Source: Neoconidiobolus thromboides FSU 785
Lineage: Eukaryota; Entomophthoromycota; Entomophthoromycetes; Entomophthorales; Neoconidiobolaceae
DNA length: 64,000 nt
Direction: 5' to 3'
Assembly: GCA_025603075.1 (NCBI GenBank)
Contig: MU626284.1
Location: 1 to 64,000, forward strand
Part shown: positions 48,253 through 60,323 of the stretch, piece after piece
Layout of the letters: the number at the start of each line of letters is the position of its first letter
How positions within the stretch are numbered: position 1 is the stretch's first letter
Position numbers and translations under genes: made by a program
The notes under the pieces: generated by a model
Told to the model about the DNA's origin: nothing
Databases searched by the model: none
What the model saw: only the letters and a program-made list of their open reading frames with translations

Positions 48253-49545
48253 ATGTTATTAAAACTCATTTATCGTCAATCCAACCTACTGCAGCGAGGC
48301 AGTGTCTTAAAGCCTTTAATAAAAACAGTATTGCCAACCAAGAGGCTAACTGTTTTATATTCAACTACTCAAGGCCAACCTATATTATATAAAACCAATA
48401 CTTTCCGTTCTCAGCTATTAGGTCCTGGTCGACGTCTTGGTTTAGCATTTGTAATTTCAGCTTCGTTAACTGGATTTGCATTAGGAGCATGGTTCTTTAC
48501 TCATCTTTACATTGAATTTTATTTGCATCCAACTAGTGATAAACTCTCCTCCGAAGTTCGAAGCTATCTTCGTGGTGCTTATTTACGTGAAGAATACCAA
48601 CCAGATCCAGCTTTAGTAGAAATGTATTTAACCAAAGCAAAAGAAAAGATATTATTAGACCATGAGGTTGCTATGGATTCTATTGAATTAATTGATGTTA
48701 ATTTCCGATTAGGAGAAAATTTTAAGATTAGAAAACAATATCAAGATGCACTTGATTGTTATTTACAAGTTTGGTATAGTTTAATCGAGAATAAAGGAGT
48801 GGCTTTTGATCAACTAAAATTAATCAAATTACTTCAAGCTGGTTTACAGATAAGTAGGTTATATACTCAAATGAAAAAATACGATTTAGCAAAAGAATAT
48901 TTAATTAATGGGTTTGAATTATCAGAAAAATTTAAAGATCGAATTCAAGAGAGTGAGTTTAAAGATAGTTTAACTAAATTGATTATCAATCATATAAGTT
49001 TTGAAAAAATTAATTTAGATTATCGTATTGAATTAGCTTTAAATTCAACTTTAAAAAAGGAGTATGACTTAGCTTTAAATCTTTATTTTGACTGTTTAAA
49101 AGATATACAAAAGTTAAATCCAATAATTAGTAGTAATGAAATTCAAAACAAAAATGCTTCTTCAGACACTGAAACTAAACCATTACATCCATGGGGAGCT
49201 ATTGAGTCCATTGTACTAGGTTACATTGCCCAAACAACGTATGGAAAGACAGGATCTGTGGAAGAGAGTTTGCCATGGGCATGGAAGTCTTACAAAACAT
49301 CCGAACCATATCATCACCGTACTGTTGATGGCGAAGTATCTGGTGCTACTGCAATGAAAACTTTGGCAAGCTTTTATACCCTTAAAAAAGATTTTAATCA
49401 AGCTCAAGCGTGTCTTTCAAAAGCTTTGTCTTTAGCTAATGCAGCAGCCGATAATGAATTGGCTTTAAGTATTGGAAAGCAGTTAGCTAAAATACAGGAT
49501 AGAAAGGAAGTAAATGGGAGTGAGAATACAAAAGTTCAAAAATAA
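48253..49545 (+). CDS. Mitochondrial TPR membrane protein, Mgr3-like
   Basis: Single exon, 430 aa. The basic, hydroxylated N-terminus (MLLKLIYRQSNLLQRGSVLK) is a likely mitochondrial presequence, followed by one TM helix (~66-88, LAFVISASLTGFALGAWFFT). The rest is alpha-helical with TPR-like repeats (YQDALDCYLQVW, YDLAKEYLINGFELS, LPWAWKSYKTSE, FNQAQACLSKALSLANAAAD). Architecture and length fit Mgr3, the adaptor subunit of the yeast i-AAA (Yme1) protease, which presents substrates in the intermembrane space. Identity to Mgr3 is inferred from layout rather than a diagnostic motif. Confidence 0.65.
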   Translation: MLLKLIYRQSNLLQRGSVLKPLIKTVLPTKRLTVLYSTTQGQPILYKTNTFRSQLLGPGRRLGLAFVISASLTGFALGAWFFTHLYIEFYLHPTSDKLSSEVRSYLRGAYLREEYQPDPALVEMYLTKAKEKILLDHEVAMDSIELIDVNFRLGENFKIRKQYQDALDCYLQVWYSLIENKGVAFDQLKLIKLLQAGLQISRLYTQMKKYDLAKEYLINGFELSEKFKDRIQESEFKDSLTKLIINHISFEKINLDYRIELALNSTLKKEYDLALNLYFDCLKDIQKLNPIISSNEIQNKNASSDTETKPLHPWGAIESIVLGYIAQTTYGKTGSVEESLPWAWKSYKTSEPYHHRTVDGEVSGATAMKTLASFYTLKKDFNQAQACLSKALSLANAAADNELALSIGKQLAKIQDRKEVNGSENTKVQK

Positions 49546-49691
49546 AAATAGAAATTAAAATTAAGTATATTAATGTAATTATTTTTATTTTATTACTCAT
49601 ATTCTTATAAAAGTTTGAATTTTAACACTTAAAAATAATTATCCATTATAAAAAAAGTCTATTTTTTTTATAAATAAGAGAAAAGTTGGGT

Positions 49692-50702
49692 TTAAGCATA
49701 GTTATCAACTAAAGAATCACGCATATCATTAATAAACGCTGATGGTTTAGCATCTTGAAGTTTGAAGATACTTTCAACAACTGAAAGTTCAGTTGCTGTA
49801 GTATCCATACCACAAAAAGCAGCCCAATCATTGACTACTAATCCTGCTCCAAGTACATTAGATCCTCGATTTACAGTACCTGCCTAAATAAAAGTAAACA
49901 AGTTTTCTTTTTTTCTAAATTAAAATTCCTTACAACTAAAGGTACTTGTAAAAGAGAAGAAAGTTCATCTTGATCTTGAATACTAGTGGAAGGATGAACC
50001 ATACCACCTTGATTACTAAATGAACAGAAACTACCAACTAATACATTATCCGCTACAGTATGTCTAAATACTTCGACTTGTAAAACATCAGCAATGATCT
50101 CTTCTGTTTCCTAAAAAACGTTAACTACTTTCTTTAAAGCTATAGCTTGCTAATTATTACCCTGTCAATATCAGGATGCACTAAAGCTACATAATCGTTA
50201 CAGGCAACTACATTACCTAAAGCAGATAAACGTTCTTCTATCCTTTGGATAGCTACTTTATCTGGTAAAGAATTTCTCAAATGTTGAAGTTCCTAAATAC
50301 TAGATTAATATTGATTAACTACTACAGCTATATCAACTTACTTGATCAGTTGTACCGCTTGGAACTAATAGACCATTTTTATTACCAACGGTAAGAGAAC
50401 CAACGATTCTGGTACCAGCGATAGAAGTATGAATTACGGGCATAGCATCGGATAATTCACCTTCGAAAACACTATTGTTTTTTCAATATTCAATAAGTTT
50501 GTTTTTGTTGTATCTTAGTTTACTTACCTATAAAAGTTTTCAGAACCACCAATGGCAACTAAGCAGTAAGAGTTGGTTAAACGAGAAAATACACCAATCT
50601 CATTATTATTTTCAAATTGAGCACCTAAAATAAATTAAGAAAAGAATTCGTTAGTTTTGTTATTCGCTTTTTTTAGCTATTTGGTCACTTACGTACAGCC
50701 AT
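49692..50702 (-). CDS. TIF6: Translation initiation factor 6 (eIF6)
   Basis: Anti-association factor that binds the nascent 60S subunit and is needed for its biogenesis. About six exons; the first codes only MAV plus one base. Then [80 protein letters not shown], and [20 protein letters not shown]. The end contains [20 protein letters not shown] and [14 protein letters not shown]. About 245 aa, the usual length; the conserved Ser sites in the C-terminal tail of vertebrates are not obvious. It is convergent with the Mgr3-like gene, about 146 bp apart. Confidence 0.95.
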
Positions 50703-51267
50703 CACTATATTTTCTTTTTAAAAAAGGGTTATTAATTTATAAAGGCTTAGTTTTTAGTTTGCTTTTATACTACTTACTTTACTGCGTTAACTAGAGGTTA
50801 AAATGCGCAGCTTTTTATAATCAATTTGCAGCTAAGTTTTTAAAGTGAAAGGTGTAGCTTTCTGAGTGCTATAAAATAAAGCTATTCTTAATATGATGAA
50901 ATAACATCATAATATAAAAGCATAGTTTTAAAAATAGATTTAATTATATTAAAAAAATAACACATATTAAAATTGCATTTTTGGAATTTTTTTCAGCATT
51001 AAAGTGCTTACTAGCAATAAACTTCACTCATTTAAAACTTAATTTTTGAAAATTTATTATTTATTTTTAGAAATATTAAAACTACCAACTTTTAAATTTT
51101 AACTTTTAAAGAAGATTTTTAAACGTCCCATAATAAATTCCAAGAATTTAAAAAGATTGAATAAAAAAGGCTAACAATCTTAACATTTAATATTAAGAAA
51201 AAATAGGTAAATAAAATAACCTATAACTCGAATAGAAACAATAAACTTAACTTTAACAAATTAGAAA
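50703..51267. other. Divergent promoter region between eIF6 and GAR1
   Basis: About 560 bp between two divergently transcribed ribosome-biogenesis genes; no ORF. It is the likely shared regulatory region. Confidence 0.5.
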
Positions 51268-52097
51268 ATGGGTTCTCGTGGTGGATTTAAAAGAAGTTTT
51301 GGTGGACGTGATAACTACAACGAACCACCTTCTGAGGTTATAGGTAAACCTCAAAAATTTCGACTTTAAAGCATGAGTACTAAACATAAATGTATAGAAA
51401 TGGGTTATTTCATCCATGCAACTGCTGGAGATATAGTATGTAAATCAACAAATGCTAAGATCCCTTATTTCAATGCTCCAATTTATTTACAAAATAAAAG
51501 ACCGATTGGTAAAGTAGATGAAATCCTTGGTCCTCTTAACGAAGTGGTAGGGTTTTATTGAAAATAACTTTGTGGTATTATATTAATATGAAATTTTTTA
51601 TTAGTATTTCACTATCAAACCATCCGAAGGTGTACTTGCTACCTCTTATAAAAAAGACGATAAATTTTATATCGCTGCTGAAAAACTTTTACCAATTGAA
51701 CGTTTCTTACCTAAACCTGCTGCTGATAAAGGTTTGTTATTATTCTTTTTTATTTTGATAACTATTTAACTTTTTCATTAGCTTCTAAACCTAAAGGTAG
51801 GATTGAATTGTTTTAAAAAATAGCACAATTTAACTTTTTATAGGTCCAAAAGGAGCTCGTGGTGGAGGCCGTGGAGGATTTGGTGGTGGTAGAGGAGGAG
51901 GCCGTGGTGGAGGCCGTGGAGGATTTGGAGGGGGTAGAGGTGGAGGCCGTGGTGGAAGCTTTGGTGGAGGTCGCGGAGGAGGTTTCGGTGGAGGTCGCGG
52001 AGGAGGCCGTGGAGGATTTGGTGGAGGTAGAGGAGGAGGAGGCGGTGGCCGTGGAGGTTTCGGTGGGGGCCGTGGTGGAGGCCGTGGACGTTTTTAA
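51268..52097 (+). CDS. GAR1: H/ACA snoRNP subunit Gar1
   Basis: Box H/ACA ribonucleoprotein core protein for pseudouridylation of rRNA. Five exons: 51268-51343 (short Gly/Arg-rich start [20 protein letters not shown]), a 54-nt intron with a TACTAAAC branch site, then [40 protein letters not shown] and [10 protein letters not shown]. The next exon gives [20 protein letters not shown] and [13 protein letters not shown]. The last exon codes a long RGG/GGF-rich tail ending GRGRF. The N-terminal RGG region is short compared with yeast. Transcribed away from eIF6. Confidence 0.94.
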
Positions 52098-53139
52098 GAG
52101 AATATTAGTTAAGACATAGATATCATATTACTGCTAACTTGTGCAATTATTTCTTATAAGAAGTTTTTGATTCGGTATATCTAAAATATTGAAAAAAAAT
52201 TTATTTTATAATGTTATATAAATTATATTTTAAATCATTAGTTTATTTTATTGTATTACACAAATTACGATTTGAATTATAATTTTTTGTTTTTACTTAG
52301 TCTATTTTATAGCTTTGTCTAATTATTTTTTATATTAAACTGAGCTAACATTTTTAAAGTATATCAAGTCTTTTGCAATGTTATATCCCATGTAAGGTTT
52401 GCTCAGATATTAATAATTTTAGGTCTAAGTTAAATATCCGAGAAATTTATGTATACAATGTTAAGCAGTACTTTGAATACTAATTATTCTTTTGAGATCT
52501 GCAGAATAAATTTTCATGCTGCAAGGCAAATATACTACCTCGTTTTATACTTTTAATTTTATCACATCAACTAAAAACTTTAGCACTATAACATTTCTTT
52601 ATCTCACTCATCCATTACGGAAATAAGTATTATGTAATTATTATTTAGTCGTTTATCAAAAGGGCAATATTATATGAGAAATTATACAGGTTAGTCTTAA
52701 AAGGTATATATTTTGTTAAAAAATTAAATTTGTTTTTATTGTCAGCATTCTCAAATGTATATAAAATAATTAAAATAATTAAAAAACATTGAAAGAGCTA
52801 GATACTCATTGTGATGAATCATTTTTAAATACTATTAAAAAACCTAAATTGAATTAAGAATACTATCTGCTATAAATATTTGGATATTTGTTAGTGTTGG
52901 AATAACCCTTAGCACTCATTTGTAATTTCATTTGTTATCATAACTACAATACTCATTAAAAGTGAATGTCAAATATTCAAAACAAACTATAGTCCATTAT
53001 AATTCCACAAAAAATTACCTAAAACAGGTTAATCCATAAGCATATAGTATACAATTTAATCAAGATAATCTGTATAACAAAGGGCACTTCCTCTCAATTG
53101 ATTCGTTTTTTGGTTAATATTTATTACTTATAACTTATT
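52098..53139. other. Gene-free region
   Basis: About 1 kb between the convergent GAR1 and RPL35 genes; no ORF or repeat recognised. Confidence 0.55.
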
Positions 53140-53703
53140 TTAAGCCTTGATGGCGTACTTACGAGCAGGGAAGTGACGTTCACGTTTAGTTTGCTTAACG
53201 GTTTTACGGCTAAGTTCTTCCTTGGTAAGTTGACGACGGATAGCACGAGTCTTCTTGGCACGGAGATCAAGAGGAAGGTGCTTTTTTCCGCTGTAAAGCT
53301 CACGGAGGTTAGCACGAGCATTGGCAGTCATGACAGTTAATACACGAGCAATGGATTTACGTACTTGAGTGCTAATTTAATATTAGTTTTTTCTCACAAA
53401 ATATTTATACTGGTATAATTACATGTGGGAAAGTTGGCTTGATTGTGGGTTGACAACTTGTTGTACACGAAGTTTGGAAAGCTCTTGCTTAAGCTCATTT
53501 AATTGTTGAGTAAGCTCGGCTTTGGATTTTTCACGGAGTTCGTAAGCTTTAACCTTATCAGAATAGGATTAGTTTATTTGTATTTACTTCATGTTTCTAT
53601 ATTTTTTTATTGTAAAAAAAGCTTGTTTCCGAATTTTTTGCATTTAAAGTGTGAGCTCGTCTATTCAAGTGTTAAAAATGAATAAAAACAAAGGTATTAC
53701 CAT
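53140..53703 (-). CDS. RPL35: Ribosomal protein L35 (uL29)
   Basis: Large-subunit protein near the exit tunnel. Three exons: the first holds only the ATG (53701-53703), then an intron of about 147 nt, much longer than the rest in this window, then [20 protein letters not shown] to NPQSSQLSH, a ~50-nt intron, and [20 protein letters not shown] to the end [25 protein letters not shown] is the family signature. Codons are strongly biased to C-ending and CGT forms, unlike the neighbouring genes, as expected for a highly expressed gene. Confidence 0.95.
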
Positions 53704-55020
53704 TTTTAATAGACAAATCAAATACTTTATTATCGTCCAAAAGGAGTGAAAGAGAAAGGAGTATATTCACTACTTTTGATAAAATTTTACGCTCCCCATG
53801 TCTGAACAAAATTTAAAAATTTTCTCAACTTTTAAACCAATTAAATTGCATTGTTTTTTTGGATTTAAATTTTTGGAATAGGATTGTTAGTGAAAATGGT
53901 TTTTTAAACACATTTATCGGTTCAAAAATTTGCAACGAAAATTGAAGCCTATTTAAAAATTTTGCATTTATCAAGCAGTCAGATTTAAGAGCTACAGGAC
54001 TACTATTAAATAATGACTTTAACTCATTGACTAAAGTTTAGTCGAAGAATACTTTGGTTTTATAATTATTTGTTTGTTAGTACTCCTCATAAACAAGGAT
54101 AAGAATCCTAAATTTTATTATTATATCTTAGTTAAAAATAATAATCTAACAAAAATTTAAGTTTATAATAAAAAATCTCTTAATTATAACATTAATTTTA
54201 ATTTTAATGATAATTTTGAAATTTAATTTAATCTCAATTATAGTATTAATAAATACCAACCTTACTATTTAATTAAGATGTACTTTACATTATTTATCAT
54301 GTACTTTTTATCACAAATCTTTCAAATAGCCTACAAAAGCAACTAATCCATCAGATGTCATTGTAATTTTCATAGCATATTTTATAGGTAATTGAACATT
54401 TTCAATCCTTTCAAAAAAAATTAACAGTCAACTAATAATGAAGTAACTTTTTTAACATTTTAAAATAAATAAAAAATCACATGGATATAATATTATTATT
54501 AAGAAATATCAAACATCAAATTAATTTTAATTGGTTTGGGTATATAAGGAATAATCTACGTTAATACATTATATTTCTAAATATATTAGGTTAACATCAA
54601 CCCTTTAGTTTTTCTTAATGCATCAATGCCTTGGATGCCTTGCTTGATGTTTAACTTAATATTAGCAGCGAATATAATCTTTTAATACGTATATGACTGA
54701 AATGAAAGGATGTATTAGAATATTGATATAATAAAACAATAGATTACTTGATTTAAACAGGAGCAAGATTTAGATACGACTATTGCATTTATCAATTAGT
54801 TTTTTATATAACATTAAATAAAATCCTTTTTTATAGAATTAAAACTGCCTTAGCAAAAACGATGTTCTTAGAAATTAGCTAGATTTCCTACAAACAAACA
54901 AGTTAATAAATCAAAAGTCATATCTCATCTGCCTGTTCCATTTATCTTATGTGGTTTTGCTTTTTATTAAACTACTTGAAGCTTCGCCCTTTCAAGAATT
55001 CAAAAAATCAAAGTTCAATA
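53704..55020. other. Gene-free region upstream of RPL35
   Basis: About 1.3 kb, AT-rich; the first few hundred bases should hold the RPL35 promoter. No ORF recognised. Confidence 0.55.
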
Positions 55021-55116
55021 AATAAGGGTTTTTTGGTTTCATCACTTTTTCCATTTTTTAAACCCCATTTGAATAGAAAAATTACTAGCAAAGTTTAAAA
55101 TAATACATCCCCAGAT
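55021..55116 (-). mobile_element. MITE copy 19 (diverged)
   Basis: Core TTTTTTGGTTTCATCACTTT and AATACATCCCCAGA; left TIR degraded and about 8 bp of core lost. Confidence 0.78.
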
Positions 55117-55341
55117 ATATATTACCAAATTTGGTATTATAAGATTCGAGATAATACTTTTTAAAATAATGAATGTTTTAAAAGCATTTATAAAGCAACC
55201 TCATTAGCTATATATAACTATATTTTACTTAATCAGGTTAACAATAATACTCATTTTATAGAAAATGCTTGAAAGCCAAAACCCAGGTGTTTATAAAATA
55301 AACAAAAGAAAGAAGATATAGAAAGGAAAATTAAGAGAAAG

Positions 55342-55448
55342 ATATGGGGATGTATTTTTGTGCTTAAGAATTTTACTAACAAATTTTCCGCTTGAATAGC
55401 GCTTAAAAAATGGAAAAAATAATGAAGTCAAAAAAAACACTCCCATAT
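55342..55448 (+). mobile_element. MITE copy 20
   Basis: TA|TGGGGATGTATTTTTGTG at the left, ACACTCCCA|TA at the right; full length. Confidence 0.88.
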
Positions 55449-55548
55449 AGTTAACGATGGTTGCAAATAGTAACATGCATAAAATTAATTGTTATGTTAA
55501 GGAATTAAGGAATTTAACAATTAAAAAAGACACATTGGTCTAGGACAA

Positions 55549-56129
55549 ATGATGAAAATAAGGAGCTACCATTATTCAATAACATATTATATAGCCTTAG
55601 TATTCTATTTTCGTATTCATTTAAATAAATTTGTCCTCGCTGTCTTTATCATTTCATGCTTTAAAGAGATAGAATCCAACTCAAAGTGGTGGTTTGAAGA
55701 TAAGAGTAACAGTCAGATTCATAGAGTCAGCCATGGTGAGTATACTAAAATAGACTGTAAGGCTGTTGGAGGCTTCGTGCAAGTTCCAAAGGATGGGAGA
55801 TTACAGTATCAGTCATCTGGATCTACGTTTAGGATAAATGCCTCTCACTATTTACAAAGATAGAAATAGTAATGGGGTATTGAATGGATATGTAATATTT
55901 AAACATAATAACGACTCCTCTTAATAGGTACGAAAAGTTGCTAATGGTTCAGCTTTGAACGTCAGAATAGCAAGAAATTTATATGACGTTATTAAAAATA
56001 CATGCTTGTCTATACAAAGTTGTATGAACTATAATAATGCAAGGATGATTGTCACTTATGAGCATCCTAACCACAATTTCAATTATACTAAATATGTAGT
56101 TTTCAGGTCAAAAAAGATAAATCACTAAT
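55549..56129 (+). pseudogene. Putative small secreted protein, frameshifted
   Basis: The first ORF (55549-55863) starts MMKIRSYHYS and has a hydrophobic N-terminal segment (FVLAVFIISC) like a signal peptide or anchor. A polar domain follows (SHGEYTKIDCKAVGGFVQVP, QYQSSGSTFRINASHY) and it stops at TAG. A second frame continues plausibly from about 55848 as IYKDRNSNGVLNGY. It has a typical 41-nt intron (gtaata..aatag) and then VRKVANGSALNVRIARNLYD, NTCLSIQSCMNYNN and FRSKKINH-stop at 56129. So one frame change separates two halves. Either the gene is broken, an intron was missed, or the assembly has an error. No family recognised. Confidence 0.45.
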
Positions 56130-56599
56130 AAAGTATCTAAAAGAAAATTAAATCCATTGTTTTGCTTTTAACTTAAAATCAACACATTATGTATTTTACC
56201 CTTTAATTTAATTACCTTTTAATTACATATGAACTACTTTAGATAGTAGTAAATCAGATTTATCATCAAGTGGAAATCTTAATCAATTATTAAAAATATT
56301 GAAGGTTTTTATCAACAGCTGTTTATTATAATCTTTGATAGACATTTTAAATCTAATTCTTTTGTTAAATTATAAATGCTTACTAAAAAGCAAGTTACTA
56401 AGATAGTATTTGTTACTCCAAAATAACAAATATAAGATGGTAAAGAAGATTATAACTATTTTTAATCATTTGTTACCGCTTTTTTAAATATACTTTTAAG
56501 TTTTATATAATATAATTAGCTGTTATTGATGCAAATAAAACGATAGAGTTTTGTTATGTTAAAATAGTATGTTTTATTTTGATACTAAAAATTAGTTTC
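56130..56599. other. Gene-free spacer
   Basis: AT-rich; nothing recognised. Confidence 0.5.
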
Positions 56600-57440
56600 T
56601 AAAAGTAAAGCTAAAGCCTCTTTTATGGGATCGTTCATTAACCCTAGTAGTAACAAATGGCCCAGCACCAACAAGCTTAATTCCTTATATACCCTTTTAA
56701 GTACAAGCTAAACCAAGTTTGCCAAGGTTTCTGATTTTATCCTTAATAAAGCCACTAAGTTCAATGAAATGTTTGGCACCAACTTCGTGCTCAATCAAGT
56801 TGACAGCGATTTTCCTACTCTCAGAAGTTTGACAGTAACTTTAACATGTGTATTCGCGAGTTCTTGATAACTGATGGTACTGAAATAATAATGGAAATAA
56901 GTCGATGGATCATTGGTTTTAATCACAGCACGTTTTCTAAAATCAAACCGGATTAATTATTAGCAAGTACACCCATTTTAGGCTATAGTAAAATCGAGAC
57001 TTAAAGAATAAATTTTGAAAATATTAACAAAGGTATGAGTATGGATAAGATTATATTTGTAAAAAATCAATACTAAGACTTATAGTGCCAGTAGTTGGTA
57101 AAAAAACGAATAAAAGTTTATTTCTGGCTCTTTTATCAGATTCGTCCTTTAGTTCTGAAAATGAAAACTTTAATGGTAGTAATCCCTTCGGAAAGAATGT
57201 GAGTGTCGGATAAACCATCCTATTTAAGTTTTTACCTCACTAAGAATACATTCAGTTTTTAAACTCTTATAGGGGCTGATAGTTGATTCAATACCATTTG
57301 GAGTGGTGATTTTAATTATAAGCTTAGGTTGATCGTATTTGGTGGTCACTATAGAGGAAGGCTTTGACAACTTTTAAGAAGTTAGAGAAAGTAACTAGGG
57401 CTATTTGGTTAAATGTCGCTTATAATGTAAAGAAAATTAA
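56600..57440 (-). pseudogene. Decayed coding sequence, family unknown
   Basis: Base composition is less AT-rich than the flanks. Minus-strand translation gives runs that read like protein in changing frames: KLIIKITTPNGIESTISPYK, DGLSDTHILSEGITTIKVFI, KRAVIKTNDPSTYF, LANTHVKVTVKLLRVGKSL, IEHEVGAKHFIELSGFIKDK, VGAGPFVTTRVNERSHKRGF. Several stops and frameshifts separate them. It looks like a recently decayed gene of perhaps 250 codons. I do not recognise it. Confidence 0.4.
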
Positions 57441-59143
57441 ATGGGTGTTTTGGAATTATTCTAAATGGCAAAACCAATAGAAAAAACTGAATAGACTTTA
57501 GTATATTCAAAAATAACGTAAAGAGCCCCATGCGCTATAGTATTATGTAACAAAAAACAATATATATTGGCGTATCTTACCAGTTATTAAACTGGTTGTA
57601 ATTTTCAGCTCATATTTCTGATATTAAATAAACATCCGAAAAGAAAAGAAAATTTATAATATAATCTCATAGAATTTATAGTATTTCGACATTTTTATTT
57701 ATGATTTAATGATTTTGGTGATTGATAGAGATATCTATTTAATTAATTTTTTGACTCTAATGAGGATTTCTTTAATAAATTCCCTTATATTACCTCTTGC
57801 TTCTTAAAATTATTCCTTTTATTGTAATATTTAATGAGCTAGTGGATTTAAACATAGATACAAGCTTAATGTTAAACTTTATATTACCTATCTTAGGATC
57901 AAATGAAGAATGCTTTCTAGAACTGTTATCTTTTTTAGACAGCAATAGCCTATGATTTTACTATGTTTCATCCAAGACAATAGTAAAATTTCCTAGCTTA
58001 TAGTATTTTATAAACCTTTCGTATAAGAAGCAAGCTCACTGAATCTTATGATCGTCTTATCAATCCAAAGACTCTTCAAGCATCTTCCATAAAGTATTTT
58101 TATATACAAATTATTACTGCTATCATTGATGTGTACTTTTAAAATCTTGTTATAAGATTTAAATTCCATAAATATAAGCTGATAGCAGATAGTCTTTTGA
58201 AGGTGTAACTAATTATATCAATGTATGATGAAATCCTTATAATTTTCAAAAATCGTAGATTTTAATGCACTGCTACATTTTCTATAGGTTTTTTTAACTT
58301 AAAATAACATAAAGATTATATCACTAAATCAAAACATAAATCCAATATTTCAACCTTAGCTTCAAATCTACATAATATTTAATCATGTTTCCTTTGCCAT
58401 CTAACTCATGCTCTATTTGGAGTAGCTTTTTGAACGTCACCTTTTGCAAAAGCGTGAGAAAATTGCAAAAATTTAGTCTTAGTTTATTGACAATATTTCA
58501 CAAATTTAGAATAGCTTTTTTAGAAAACCTTTTGTTTTTAGATTATTAATAAAAATTTTGAATTGTATGTTTGAAGTGGATAAAACTGTAGATCCGTTAT
58601 ATTATTATAACTAGATATGAACAATTCATTTTTTCATAAATTGGGAAAAATGGGAATCACTTAAAAAAGTAAAAACTGAAGCTAAAATTTGAACTTACTT
58701 TATTCGAAACTAAAAGATTCATTTTAAGTCCATTTTTATATTATTTTATTATAATTTGATAACGTTGCTACTTGTAATAACAGGTCAATATGGCATATAT
58801 AAATCATGAAGTGTATATTTAATAAGGGTAAGAAATAAAAACAAGCAATTTAACTTCGAGTTTATCAGTTTACAGTGGCATTGTATTTAATAAACTTTGG
58901 AATTTTCAATCTAGTCTAGAACTTCAAATTTTCTATCTTCTTTTTTGAAAAATTAAACTTAAGAAAATTATATAAAATGATTGGCCAACAATTTTTTTAA
59001 GTTTATTAAAATTGCAAGTGAGCGCTAAAGGTCAATAACGGAACTAAAATGTCATTGTTGATAAAAAGTTATAAAAATAAATAAATAAACCAAAAGAAAA
59101 CAGATTTTTCATTCTTACCATTTCTTTTTTTTAATTAGTTGAT
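57441..59143. other. Gene-free region
   Basis: About 1.7 kb; no credible ORF, MITE or tandem repeat seen. Confidence 0.5.
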
Positions 59144-59981
59144 ATGAAACAAAAGACATCCAAATTATTAAACTATTTTAATATATATACTCTACTGCTC
59201 TTGTTCAATTTTTGGAATTTTATAGTTTATGGAGTCATAGCCGCTGCTTCTATATTAACCATCATCGGTCAGATAGAGAACGTAATTATATTTAATGGGA
59301 TATCTTGGTAACTAATAATTAATTAATAGTAATTTTGAATTGATACTAAACTTAGAAAATTCTAGCGCATTTAGCTTATTATTACTAATCAACGAAATCT
59401 ATACCGACCCATTAATCGTCCATTACTTCCGATTCCTATCCACCTTTCGAGGGCGAGGTCTATGTTATATACTATTCTCCTTAATAATCTATCAAAAGAG
59501 CAATGAAATGAATGTCATAGCATGCTACTTTGTAGCCTCCTCTGGTTTATGTTACATAATCCTTTCTTTCATCCCTCAATTATTATCTCCTAATGACATC
59601 CGCGGCAACTGGAAAGCGTATCGTCAATATTTGGACGAATTGTATTTATCTTATTATGGTTCTAGCAATATGTCCCAAAATAGAATAAAAAATTATCAAC
59701 AAGCAAGCACAATAAGGGGCATTAATACATCCACCATAATATTGGCTAATCCTTCCTTTGATGGTCCCATTGATCGGACGTATAATCCATTGCTAAGTAA
59801 TTCTAAGCTTCGATCAAATGCTGAATTGGCTATGGAAATTAATGCAGCTTTGAACCAAGTACAGTATTCTGATTTTATTGAGGATGCTAGCTCTTTGCCT
59901 AATCCTCCACAACCTATTATGGGTTTTCCTGGACTGAATAAACACCACTCTTACCAAAGTTTGAGCTTTAACAAGGATTGA
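59144..59981 (+). CDS. COPI-associated / Tvp15-like Golgi membrane protein
   Basis: Two exons (59144-59307 and 59366-59981), 259 aa. Four hydrophobic segments: YTLLLLFNFWNFIVYGVIAA, a second formed across the intron (IIFNGIS|CAFSLLLLINE), GLCYILFSLIIY, and VIACYFVASSGLCYIILSFI. FRFLSTFRGRGLCYI is the best family clue: the COPI-associated protein family (yeast Tvp15) has a matching 'FL..GRGL.YI' loop. The C-terminal ~100 residues are cytosolic, polar and Asn/Ser-rich. Family call is moderate. Confidence 0.68.
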
Positions 59982-60323
59982 AATTGAGATCAAAAATCAG
60001 GATTTGATTGTAGGCTATTCATCGTTATTACTGCTGGGGGTAGTGTAAAGTGATAGTTAAAATTTGATTTAAGTTAACATATTTTACAATATGAATTTAA
60101 AGCCGATAAAGTGTGATATCAAATAATGATGTAAACTTTATTTGATATTTAATTATACAAGAAGTAAATGAGACAATCACAACAATAAAAGCAGTTAGAA
60201 TTTTTTTGCTAGTACTTTATTATCTATATACAATAGTTTCAATTATTTTTAAAATCTATTTTCCAAGGGATCATAGGCATAATACAAAGCCGCACTATTG
60301 GCATATAGTAAAAATAGCTTTAT

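Noticed and set aside
47987..48262. 91-codon open frame before the Mgr3-like gene
   Set aside because: Starts inside MITE copy 18 and then runs through Phe/Lys-rich AT sequence; no gene evidence.
51859..52119. Val/Glu/Ala-rich open frame over the end of GAR1
   Set aside because: Frame shadow of the Gly/Arg-rich GAR1 tail.
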